Shown here in pieces: positions 8,420-15,467 of a DNA stretch of 45,246 nucleotides. Every line of letters starts with the position of its first letter. Positions within the stretch are counted from its first letter, which is position 1. The notes beneath the pieces were generated by a model, which saw only the letters and a program-made list of their open reading frames with translations, did not search any database and was not told where the DNA came from. The position numbers were made by a program, and so were the translations under genes. This DNA is from Acidimicrobiia bacterium (lineage in GTDB: Bacteria > Actinomycetota > Acidimicrobiia > Acidimicrobiales > Aldehydirespiratoraceae), in assembly GCA_022821685.1 (NCBI GenBank), contig JAJEDD010000028.1, positions 1 through 45,246 of the forward strand, read 5' to 3'.

Positions 8420-9181
8420 CTATTGCGCGGTGTAGCCGCCGTCGACGGCGATGATCTGTCCGGTCACCATGGCCGCGGCGCCCGAGGCGAGGAACAGCAC
8501 CGCGCCGGCCACATCGTGGGGCTCGGCCAGCCGGCCCAGCGGGGTGCGGCTCTCGAAGTAGTCCCTGAGCTCGGGCTCGGTCTCCCACTGGCGGCGCACC
8601 AGCGGAGTGGCCACATGGCCGGGCGAGACCGCGTTGACCCGCACGCCGTGCGGCGCCCATTCCACCGCCAGGGTGCGGGTGAGCTGGATGACCCCGCCCT
8701 TGGAGGCCTGGTAGCCGACGCTGCCGGCCAGCCCCACCGCCCCCACCACGGAGGCGATGTTGACGACGGCACCCCCACCGGGCTGGGCGATCATGCGTCC
8801 GCCAATGGCCCGGCAGGTGCGGAAGAGGCCGGTCAGGTTGACATCGATCACCCGGTCCCAGAGATCGGCGTCGTAGGTGGCGGCCGCGCCCCGTCCCCCG
8901 ATCCCCGCGCCGGTGACCAGCACGTCGATGGCGCCGGAGATGGCCTCGGCCCGCTCGCTCAGGGCTTGCACCGACTGCTCGTCGCACACGTCCACGGTCA
9001 TGGCCTCGGCCCGGTCGGCGCCGAGGCGGCGGGCCAGCTCCCGGTTGGGCTCGTCCGCCGAGTCGGCGCACACCACGAAGGCGCCCGCCCCGGCCAGCGC
9101 TTCGACGATGGCGGTGCCGAGCCCGCCGGCCGCGCCGGTCACCACCGCTACCCGACCCTTCAACGAGAAGATGTCGCTCAT
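8420..9181 (-). CDS. SDR family oxidoreductase
   Basis: A 253-aa classical short-chain dehydrogenase. The cofactor loop is VVTGAAGGLG (~14-23), and an Asp at the end of beta-2 (VVCADSAD) suggests NAD(H). The active-site Ser is in NIASVVGAVG, and Tyr and Lys are in YQASK (~157-161). The C-terminus VTGQIIAVDGGYTAQ is typical. The usual NNAG is TGAG here. It would oxidise a secondary alcohol or reduce a ketone in the same pathway as the flanking E1 and lipoyl genes. It is the middle gene of a tight minus-strand run. Confidence 0.9.
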   Translation of the reverse strand: MSDIFSLKGRVAVVTGAAGGLGTAIVEALAGAGAFVVCADSADEPNRELARRLGADRAEAMTVDVCDEQSVQALSERAEAISGAIDVLVTGAGIGGRGAAATYDADLWDRVIDVNLTGLFRTCRAIGGRMIAQPGGGAVVNIASVVGAVGLAGSVGYQASKGGVIQLTRTLAVEWAPHGVRVNAVSPGHVATPLVRRQWETEPELRDYFESRTPLGRLAEPHDVAGAVLFLASGAAAMVTGQIIAVDGGYTAQ

Positions 9182-9228
9182 CGAGGCCGTTTCGTCGCCG
9201 AGTGGCAGTGGCGGCGCGACGACAAGCC

Positions 9229-9252
9229 CTTGTTTGCTGCGCTCGGGCCCAG
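9229..9252 (-). repeat. Degenerate fragment of the MITE-like repeat
   Basis: On the minus strand, GGGCCCGAGCGCAGCAAACA resembles the repeat core GGCCCGTGAGCGCAGCGAAC. It lies in the 100-bp gap between the SDR start and the lipoyl gene's stop. Confidence 0.35.
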
Positions 9253-9281
9253 ATCCGACGTCGGTGGCGAGAACAAGCCTC

Positions 9282-9563
9282 TCACCCGGGCGGTGCGATG
9301 GTGGCCAGGACAGTGCCGACGGCCACCTCGTCCTCGTCGCTGGCGGCCACCAGGATCCTCAGTCGGCCCGAGGCCGGGGCCTCCAGCTCGGTCTCGGCCT
9401 TGTCGGTGTCGATCACCACCACCGGATCGCCGGCCGCCACCGCCGAGCCGTCATCGACAAGCCATTCCACCACCAGCACCCGTTCCACCACCCCCATCTG
9501 GGGCACCACCACCTCACAGCTCAACAGCCTGCCTCCAATCCCAGCGACCGCGTTTTGTCGCAA
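9282..9563 (-). CDS. Stand-alone lipoyl-domain protein
   Basis: Up to 93 aa. It is a single biotinyl/lipoyl domain with the lipoylation site DTDKAETELEAPASG (Lys in the hairpin) followed by GRLRILVAASDEDEVAVGT. The true start is probably an internal TTG/GTG near 9525, giving a protein of about 80 aa that begins just before VVVPQMG. No peripheral-subunit-binding or acyltransferase domain follows, so it is a free acyl carrier, not a full E2. Its place between the RraA-like gene and the SDR/E1 genes suggests it carries the lipoamide that the E1 fusion acylates. Confidence 0.85.
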   Translation of the reverse strand: MRQNAVAGIGGRLLSCEVVVPQMGVVERVLVVEWLVDDGSAVAAGDPVVVIDTDKAETELEAPASGRLRILVAASDEDEVAVGTVLATIAPPG

Positions 9564-9569
9564 CGGTGC

Positions 9570-9677
9570 ATCTCCCGCTCTTGTTCGCCGCGTTCACGGG
9601 CCGCCCACACCCCGCCAACACAGCCAACGGCCTCGCCCGTGTGGGCCGGATTCGCTCGCCAATGCGCTCGGCCTCTA
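9570..9677 (-). repeat. MITE-like dispersed repeat, copy B
   Basis: Read on the minus strand it runs from TAGAGGCCGAGCGCATTGGC to GAACAAGAGCGGGAGA, nearly the same as 35112-35219. It fills the whole gap between the RraA-like gene and the lipoyl gene; the stop codon TAG of the RraA-like gene lies inside the repeat edge. Confidence 0.65.
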
Positions 9678-10346
9678 GATATGGCCATGGCGTTCCAGGC
9701 CCTGCCAGGGCGAGGCGCCGTCGCGCATGTCGGCCCGCACCCGCGCCTCGGCGCCGTCGATCGACTCGGCCCGCTCCAACACTCGCTCCTTCTCGTCGCC
9801 AGCGACGGCCAGCACGCCGTCGCGGCCGGCCAAGATCAGGTCGCCCGGCACCACCGTGACGTTCCCGATGGTGACCGGCACCTGCGACTCGGCCATCTCC
9901 CAGCGGCCGATGGCGTTGAGCGGAGACAGGTCGCGGTAAAACACCTGAAGTCCGATGTCGAGCAGGCCGTCGAGGTCTCGCAGGTTGCCGTCGAGCACCA
10001 CTCCGGCACAGCCCCGCTGCTGGGCCGCGTTGCCGGTCAGCTCGCCGAAGTGGCCCACGTCGCTGCCGGGATTGGACGACACCAGCACCGAGTGCGGCGT
10101 CAGCTCGTCGAACATCCGCAGGTACGACTCGATGCGGCCGATGCCGGCCTCCCAGCCCACCGGGGGGTTGATGGCCCGACCGCGCAGCGTGTAGGCGATC
10201 CCTGCCATCGCATCGTCGGGCAGAAGGGGGCGCAGCTCGCTGGGCAGTACCCGCTCAGGCAGGCCCAGCTCGTAGAGCGTGTCGCACACCACCGAAACGC
10301 TGAGGCGCCGGTAGCGCTCGCAGAGCTCAGCAATCGGGACGGCCAC
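9675..10346 (-). CDS. RraA-like / 4-hydroxy-4-methyl-2-oxoglutarate aldolase family protein
   Basis: A 223-aa protein with GTG start at 10346. It has the RraA/HMG-aldolase fold signature: SVSVVCDTLYELG at the N-terminus, PGSDVGHFGEL, then GCAGVVLDGNLRDLDGL, which contains the DG..RD metal/substrate motif, and VVPGDLILAGRDGVLAV near the C-terminus. Members either inhibit RNase E or cleave or decarboxylate 2-oxo acids. In an operon with an aminotransferase, an M20 hydrolase and an oxoacid dehydrogenase, an enzymatic role on a 4-carboxy-2-hydroxy/oxo acid is more likely (inference). It starts 9 bp after the M20 stop. Confidence 0.85.
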   Translation of the reverse strand: MAVPIAELCERYRRLSVSVVCDTLYELGLPERVLPSELRPLLPDDAMAGIAYTLRGRAINPPVGWEAGIGRIESYLRMFDELTPHSVLVSSNPGSDVGHFGELTGNAAQQRGCAGVVLDGNLRDLDGLLDIGLQVFYRDLSPLNAIGRWEMAESQVPVTIGNVTVVPGDLILAGRDGVLAVAGDEKERVLERAESIDGAEARVRADMRDGASPWQGLERHGHI

Positions 10347-10355
10347 AGCCCTCCC

Positions 10356-11630
10356 CTAACCCGGGGCCTCGCCCAGATAGCGCAGCGCGGCCAGGGCGTA
10401 GATGCTGGCCGACAGGGCCGCACCGTCGGCGTCCATGTACTCGTTGGGACTGTGGGCCCGCGGCAGCATGCCCGGCCCGAAGGCGGCCACTGTGGGGATG
10501 CCCGCGGTGAGCTGGAAGTAGGGCGCGTCGGTGGCGCCGGGGAAGGCGTCTAGCTCGGGAGAGAATCCCAGCACCTCGCGGCCCGCCTCGACCAGGGCGT
10601 CCACCACTGGGTGGTCGGCGTCGATCTCCACCGGGGGGACGGTCAGGAACCAGTTCAGCTCGGCCCGCAGATCCGGATCGTCGGCCATGGCGTCGTCGAG
10701 GAAGCGTCCCACGTCGGCCTGCAGCGACTCCTCGGTCATTCCCGGCAGGGTCCGCACGTCGCAGGCGAACTCGGCGTTGCCGGGATAGACGCCGTAGAAC
10801 ACGCCGGCCTCGGCCATCACCCCCACGTTGACGGTCGGGCCGACGGGGCAGAGAGGATGCTCTTCGTAGGTGAGGTAGGACTTTAGCTCGCGGTCCATGC
10901 GGTCGATCAGGCGGGCCATCTTCACGGTGGCGTTGACGCACGGCAGCCGGTCCGAGATGGACGAGTGCATCTGCGTTCCGGTGATGGCCACCTTGAACAG
11001 GGCCGCGCCCCTCGACACCAGGTGAACCGACTCCCATTCGGAGGTGATGCCGCTGGGCTCGCCGATCACCGCGGCGTCGGCGCTCAGGTGGCCGTTGTCG
11101 GCCAGCCATTTGGATCCGAACCGGGCACCGGCCTCCTCGTCGGCGGTGAACACCAGCACCAGCTCGCCGGCGAACCCCTCGCCGGCTCCGCAGGCCTCCT
11201 GAGCGTGGTGGATGGCAGCGGCCGCGTACATCATCCCGGCCACTGCCGCCTTCATGTCGCCGGAGCCCAGCCCAATCAGGTCGCCGTCACGCAGCACCGG
11301 ATCCCAGGGATCGGTCTCCCAGGCGTCCATGTCGCCGGCCGGCTTGGTGTCGAGGTGACCCGACAGGATCAGAGTCGGCCCCGGCGCCGCGCCCTTCACA
11401 CGGGCCAGCACGTTGGGGCGCTCCTCTTCGGCGCCGACCCGGTCGATGTCGTCGATGCCGAACTGCCGGAGCCTGTCGATCACCAGATCGGCCACGGCCC
11501 GCTCGTCGCCGGGAGGGTTGGGCGACGGGGTGCGAATCAGCTCTCGGGCCAGCTCAAGCACCTCGCCGTCGCGCCCGTCCAGATAGGCGCGGACCCGTTC
11601 GGCCATCGATCCGGTCTGCGTGGAACTCAT
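10356..11630 (-). CDS. M20-family metallohydrolase (ArgE/DapE type)
   Basis: A 424-aa protein with the co-catalytic zinc ligands of M20 peptidases/deacylases: SGHLDTKPAGD (His, ~88), GLGSGDMKAAVAG (Asp), FTADEEAGARFG (Glu-Glu), GEPSG, and a C-terminal RAHSPNEYMD (His). A dimerisation domain is inserted at ~205-320. The family removes acyl groups from amino acids or cleaves small amides/carbamates; the exact substrate is unknown. ATG 11630 is preceded by AGGAGGGG, and it overlaps the stop of a 22-codon upstream ORF. It sits downstream of the aminotransferase and 9 bp upstream of the RraA-like gene. Confidence 0.9.
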   Translation of the reverse strand: MSSTQTGSMAERVRAYLDGRDGEVLELARELIRTPSPNPPGDERAVADLVIDRLRQFGIDDIDRVGAEEERPNVLARVKGAAPGPTLILSGHLDTKPAGDMDAWETDPWDPVLRDGDLIGLGSGDMKAAVAGMMYAAAAIHHAQEACGAGEGFAGELVLVFTADEEAGARFGSKWLADNGHLSADAAVIGEPSGITSEWESVHLVSRGAALFKVAITGTQMHSSISDRLPCVNATVKMARLIDRMDRELKSYLTYEEHPLCPVGPTVNVGVMAEAGVFYGVYPGNAEFACDVRTLPGMTEESLQADVGRFLDDAMADDPDLRAELNWFLTVPPVEIDADHPVVDALVEAGREVLGFSPELDAFPGATDAPYFQLTAGIPTVAAFGPGMLPRAHSPNEYMDADGAALSASIYALAALRYLGEAPG

Positions 11631-11695
11631 GGCACCATGCCCCTCCTGTGGTGCGGGGACTGCGGTCTCATCGCCGGTGTCCGCGTCGAACTCAT
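11627..11695 (-). CDS. Putative 22-codon upstream ORF coupled to the M20 gene
   Basis: An ATG at 11695 opens a 22-codon frame (MSSTRTPAMRPQ...) whose TGA overlaps the ATG of the M20 gene as ATGA. Its first codons copy the beginning of the M20 protein (MSSTQTGSM...), because an 18-bp segment covering the start codon (GAACTCATGGCACCATGC on the plus strand) occurs at both 11623-11640 and 11688-11705. It contains the Shine-Dalgarno sequence of the main gene. It is either a translational-coupling leader or a scar of a short duplication. Translation is unproven. Confidence 0.4.
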   Translation of the reverse strand: MSSTRTPAMRPQSPHHRRGMVP

Positions 11696-11735
11696 GGCAC
11701 CATGCTTCCTCGGCCGCGGAACGGGGTCTGCATCG

Positions 11736-12905
11736 TCATCTCTCACCTCCGTGTTCGTGGAGGGCTTTCGCCAGCCGGCGCAGGCCCTCGGCAATCACCT
11801 CTTCTTCGGCCGCCAGCGAGATCCGGGCCCAGCCCCGGCCCGCGGGCCCGAACACCGAGCCCGGCGCCACGCTCACCGAATGCGATTCGAGCAGCCTCAT
11901 GGCGAAGTCGAAGTCGTCGAGGCCCGAGGCAGACACGTCCAGCAACATGTAGAGGGTGCCGTCGGACGCCACCGCCCGCACCCCCGTCGAGGCCGCCACA
12001 TCAAGGGCCGTCTCGCGGCGACTGCGGTAGGCGGCCAACATACGCTCGTAGGGGGCGCGAGGCCCGGTGAGCGCAGCCTCGGCCGCCTTCTGAGAGATGG
12101 TGCTCGGGCACGACACCAGCGGCTCCTGCAGCTTGCGCAGCAGATCGGCCAGCGAGGCCGGCGCAGCCGCATAGCCGACTCGCCAGCCGGTCATGGCGTA
12201 GACCTTCGAGAAGCTGCACACCGTTATCACCCGACCGTCGGAGTCGAGGGGCGCGGCGGCGGTGTGGGTGCAGCCGTCGGACAGGATCATCTCGTCATAC
12301 ACCTCGTCGCACAGCAGCCACAGGTCGTGGCGGGCGGCGAAGTCCACCAGCTCTCGCATGAGCGGCGCCGGGTAGACCGCGCCGGTCGGGTTGGCGGGCG
12401 TATTGACGAACAGGATCTTGGTGCGCTCGGTAACCAGCGCCTCCAAGGCGTCGATATCGGGCAGGAACCCGTCGACGGCGTCCAGCCGGTAGAACACCGG
12501 CCTGCCCCCCAGCAATGCGACCGTCTCGTCCATGTTGGGGAATCCCGGCGTGGGCAGCAGCACCTCGTCGCCGGGCTCCAGCAGCGCCAAATACACCGAA
12601 TACAGCGCGTTCATGCCGCCGGGGGTGACCACGATCTCGTCGACGGAGGCCTCGATGCCGTTGACCCGGCGCAGCTTGTCGGCCAGCAGCTCCCGCAGGC
12701 TGACTAGGCCGCCGTTGGGCCCGTAGCCGGTGTGGCCGTCGTGGGCGGCCCGGGCCGCGGCGTCGATGACATGGGCGGGGGTGGTGAAGCTGGGCTCGCC
12801 CACCTCGAGGCGGATCACGTCGCCGCCGATGCGGGCCGCGGCGTCGAACAGGACCCGGATCTCGGACCGGCGCAACGCGGCGGCTCTCGCCGCGGGCGTC
12901 CTCAC
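11736..12905 (-). CDS. PLP-dependent aminotransferase, class I/II
   Basis: About 389 aa from GTG 12905, which is preceded by GGGGGACGAG. The frame is open to TTG 12950, but that extension looks non-conserved. Fold type I aminotransferase signatures are LEVGEPSFTTPAHV at the N-terminus, GGMNALYSVYLALLEPGDE, VNTPANPTGAVYP (Asn that contacts PLP), LLCDEVYDEMI, and the Schiff-base Lys in CSFSKVYAMTGWRVGYAA. It is similar to aspartate/aromatic aminotransferases. It is probably the first enzyme gene of the run that continues with M20, RraA, lipoyl, SDR and E1, supplying the 2-oxo acid from an amino acid (inference). Confidence 0.92.
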   Translation of the reverse strand: MRTPAARAAALRRSEIRVLFDAAARIGGDVIRLEVGEPSFTTPAHVIDAAARAAHDGHTGYGPNGGLVSLRELLADKLRRVNGIEASVDEIVVTPGGMNALYSVYLALLEPGDEVLLPTPGFPNMDETVALLGGRPVFYRLDAVDGFLPDIDALEALVTERTKILFVNTPANPTGAVYPAPLMRELVDFAARHDLWLLCDEVYDEMILSDGCTHTAAAPLDSDGRVITVCSFSKVYAMTGWRVGYAAAPASLADLLRKLQEPLVSCPSTISQKAAEAALTGPRAPYERMLAAYRSRRETALDVAASTGVRAVASDGTLYMLLDVSASGLDDFDFAMRLLESHSVSVAPGSVFGPAGRGWARISLAAEEEVIAEGLRRLAKALHEHGGER

Positions 12906-12990
12906 GGTCTCGTCCCCCGTCCGGCCGCGGCAGACCCTCGGGACACGCAAGAACCCTCACCGTCCACTAGAGCTTCAGAAACCCCGGCGC

Positions 12991-13548
12991 TCACTGGGCC
13001 GCGGCCTTCGCTTCGAGGTCGGGGCGCTGGCCGGGATCGAAGTAGCGCAGCGCCCAGTCGGCGCCCTGCCAGGTGACCAGACGGCCGTCGCGGGGCACGA
13101 GCCGCACCAGGTAGCGCTCCCATCCCCACGACATCTTGAGCTGTTCGGGTCCGTCCGGCCCGGTGTAGCGAACGGCCATCTCGTCGGCCACCGGCACCCA
13201 CTGCGAGCCCTCCCCCACCGCGGGCCCCTCCACGATCTCGGCCGTGCACTGGGCCAGCACCTTGCGGATGCGGGGGTGGGCCAGCTCCTCGATGCACACC
13301 GCACAGCGGGGGTCGCGCTCCAAGTCGGCCACCCATTCGGAGCGCTTGCGGCCCACCACCAGGAAGGCCTCGCCGTCCCACTGGTACCAAAGCGGCACCA
13401 CCATGGGCCAGCCGTCGGCCTTGAGGTGGGCCAGCTTCAACAACCAGGTGCTGTCGGCGCTCGCCAAGAAGTCGGCCACCTGGGCCGCGGGGATGCCGCC
13501 CGCGCCGGAGTCCTCCTCGTAGTACCGCTCCTGCTTGAATTCGCCCAT
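12991..13548 (-). CDS. Pyridoxamine 5'-phosphate oxidase (PPOX) family protein
   Basis: About 185 aa from ATG 13548 (AGGGA upstream); GTG 13554 is an alternative. It is a split beta-barrel flavin/F420-binding fold with DSTWLLKLAHLKADGWPMVV, then PLWYQWDGEAFLVVGRKRSE, ending with LVRLVPRDGRLVTW. It is paralogous to the protein at 36509-37045, sharing WYQWDGEA and VGR.R. The family includes FMN oxidases, F420-dependent reductases and haem-binding proteins; the residues visible do not decide between them. It lies upstream of the aminotransferase on the same strand and is divergent from the CocE-like gene. Confidence 0.8.
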   Translation of the reverse strand: MGEFKQERYYEEDSGAGGIPAAQVADFLASADSTWLLKLAHLKADGWPMVVPLWYQWDGEAFLVVGRKRSEWVADLERDPRCAVCIEELAHPRIRKVLAQCTAEIVEGPAVGEGSQWVPVADEMAVRYTGPDGPEQLKMSWGWERYLVRLVPRDGRLVTWQGADWALRYFDPGQRPDLEAKAAAQ

Positions 13549-13611
13549 AATCACATCCCTCTAGCCGGCCGCTTCCGCTCGCGGCACAACCCGCCGATAC
13601 TGGCACACCGC

Positions 13612-13640
13612 AGTCCCGACACGACAATCGAGAAACTTCC
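13612..13640 (+). repeat. Duplicated 5' end of the CocE-like gene
   Basis: A 29-nt segment (ending GACAATCGAGAAACTTCC) that recurs with about three mismatches at 13681-13709, where it covers the start codon of the CocE-like gene. The upstream copy has ACG in place of the ATG. The two copies are 69 nt apart and in the same frame. Confidence 0.7.
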
Positions 13641-13689
13641 GACCGACGGGCGAACCTTCTTCGTCCAGCCGACAACCCGGAGTCCTGGC

Positions 13690-15438
13690 ATGACAATCGA
13701 GAAACTTCCCGGCTTGGCGGTGACCGTCGAGCGAGACGTCGCGGCCACCATGCGCGACGGCACCGTGCTGCGGGCCGACGTGTATCGCCCCGAGGACCTG
13801 TCGCCCGGCGGCGTTCCGGTGCTGCTGTCGCGCAGTCCCTACGACAAGCGGGTCAACGTCTCCACCTTCGGCAACGCCCACCCGGGGTGGTATGCGTCGC
13901 ACGGCTACATGGTGGTGATCCAAGACACCAGGGGCCGCTACACCTCCGAGGGCGACTTCTACCCGTTCGCCCACGAGATGGACGACGGCTACGACACCGT
14001 CGAGTGGGCCGCCACCCTGCCCGGCGCCAGCGGCGACGTGGGCATGTTCGGGTTCTCATATGTGGGGGCCACCCAGCTGCTGGCCGCGGTGACGAGGCCG
14101 CCGTCGCTGCGCTCCATCGCGCCGGGCTTCACCTCGTCGCAGTACTACGACGGCTGGACCTACAACGGCGGGGCGCTGGCCACCGCCTTCGTGTGCTATT
14201 GGGCCACCCTGCTGGCCCAGGGCTCGGCGGTGCGGGCCGAGGACCGCGCCGCGGTGGATGCTCTCGGGGCGGCGCTGGGCGGAGCCGCGGGCTGGTTCTG
14301 GTCGCTGCCCATGTCGGAGTTCCCGCCGCTGCAGGGCGGCTATGCCCCCTATTTCTACGACTGGGTGGAGCACTGCACCTACGACGACTACTGGAAGCAG
14401 TGGAGCATCGACGCCGACTACAGCCGCATCGAGGTGCCGGCGCTGCACTTCGGGGGCTGGTGGGACGTGTTCTTGAGCGGGACGGTCAAGAACTTCGCCG
14501 GGCTGCGGGCCTCGGCCGGCACGGAAGCGGCCCGCGGGGCCCAGAAGCTGCTGGTGGGACCGTGGACGCACATGCCGTGGACCCCGGTGAGCCGCTGCGG
14601 CGGCGACGGGCCGAGCACCAACGAGATCGACGACTGGCAGCTGCGCTGGTTCGACCACACGCTGCGGGGCGTCGACACCGGCGTGCTCGACCATCCGGTG
14701 ACGGTGTTCACCCTCGACGGCGGCTGGCGGGATCTCGACGGCTGGCCGCCCTCCGACGCCGACGCCCAGGACTGGCACGTCCACTCGCGGGGGCGGGCCA
14801 ACTCCAAGTTCGGCGACGGCACCCTCGACCGGGTGCCGGCCGGCGACGAGCCGCCCGACGTCTTCGTCTACGACCCGGGCGTGCCCATCCCCAGCCTGGG
14901 CGGCCATTCGTGCTGCTTCGACACGATCACGCCGATGGGCCCCGCCGACCAGCACGGCGCCGAGGTGTCGCGCATGATCCTCGTGTACACGTCGGAGCCG
15001 CTGCCCGCCGACATCGAGCTGCTCGGCGACGTGTCGGTGACGCTGCACGCGGCCAGCACCGCCACCGACACCGACTTCACCGCCCGACTGTGCGTGGTCG
15101 ATCCCGACGGCCGCAGCGTCAACCTCCAGGAGGGCATCCTGAGGGCCCGCTACCGCCACTCGCTGAGCGATCCGGAGCCGCTGGTGCCCGGCGAGGTGTA
15201 CGAACTGCGCATAGACCTGGGGCCGGTGGGCGCCCACATCGCAGCCGGAAGCCGGCTGCGCCTCGACATCTCCAGCTCGGACTTCCCGCAATGGGACCGC
15301 AACCTCAACACCGGCGGAACCCCCCTAACCGAGAGCGCCCTAGCAGCCGCGCCCGCCACCCAGACGATCCTGCACAACACCCACCACCCAACCAGAATCA
15401 CCCTCCCCATCCGCCAACCCCCACCCAACAACCCCTAA
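13690..15438 (+). CDS. CocE/NonD family X-Pro dipeptidyl-peptidase-like hydrolase
   Basis: A 582-aa protein. The N-terminal alpha/beta-hydrolase domain (~1-350) begins MRDGTVLRADVYRPED and contains RSPYDKR, QDTRGRYTSEGDFYPF, the nucleophile elbow MFGFSYVGATQ (Ser ~123), the Asp of HFGGWWDVFLSG and the His of VGPWTHMPW. The C-terminal jelly-roll domain (~350-570) has the usual LPADIELLGDVSVTLHAAST and SRLRLDISSSDFPQWDRN. It would hydrolyse an ester or amide (cocaine esterase, glutaryl-7-ACA acylase and X-Pro peptidase are relatives). ATG 13690 is chosen; the frame is open upstream through a duplicated start segment. The final 20 residues are a low-complexity His/Pro/Asn tail encoded by C-rich DNA. 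Confidence 0.92.
   Translation: MTIEKLPGLAVTVERDVAATMRDGTVLRADVYRPEDLSPGGVPVLLSRSPYDKRVNVSTFGNAHPGWYASHGYMVVIQDTRGRYTSEGDFYPFAHEMDDGYDTVEWAATLPGASGDVGMFGFSYVGATQLLAAVTRPPSLRSIAPGFTSSQYYDGWTYNGGALATAFVCYWATLLAQGSAVRAEDRAAVDALGAALGGAAGWFWSLPMSEFPPLQGGYAPYFYDWVEHCTYDDYWKQWSIDADYSRIEVPALHFGGWWDVFLSGTVKNFAGLRASAGTEAARGAQKLLVGPWTHMPWTPVSRCGGDGPSTNEIDDWQLRWFDHTLRGVDTGVLDHPVTVFTLDGGWRDLDGWPPSDADAQDWHVHSRGRANSKFGDGTLDRVPAGDEPPDVFVYDPGVPIPSLGGHSCCFDTITPMGPADQHGAEVSRMILVYTSEPLPADIELLGDVSVTLHAASTATDTDFTARLCVVDPDGRSVNLQEGILRARYRHSLSDPEPLVPGEVYELRIDLGPVGAHIAAGSRLRLDISSSDFPQWDRNLNTGGTPLTESALAAAPATQTILHNTHHPTRITLPIRQPPPNNP
15355..15436 (-). other. C-rich tail of the CocE-like gene, possible G-quadruplex on the minus strand
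   Basis: The last ~80 nt of the gene hold many C-runs of 3-5 bases separated by A-rich spacers, so the opposite strand has repeated G-runs. Composition is like that at 34-73. It encodes a His/Pro/Asn-rich tail that does not look conserved. Confidence 0.35.
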
Positions 15439-15467
15439 CCGCCACAAGCGCCGAGGCGAACTACGTT

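Noticed and set aside
12730..13689. N-terminal extension of the CocE-like frame
   Set aside because: The frame is open by chance through antisense of the aminotransferase and PPOX genes; the domain begins at 13690.
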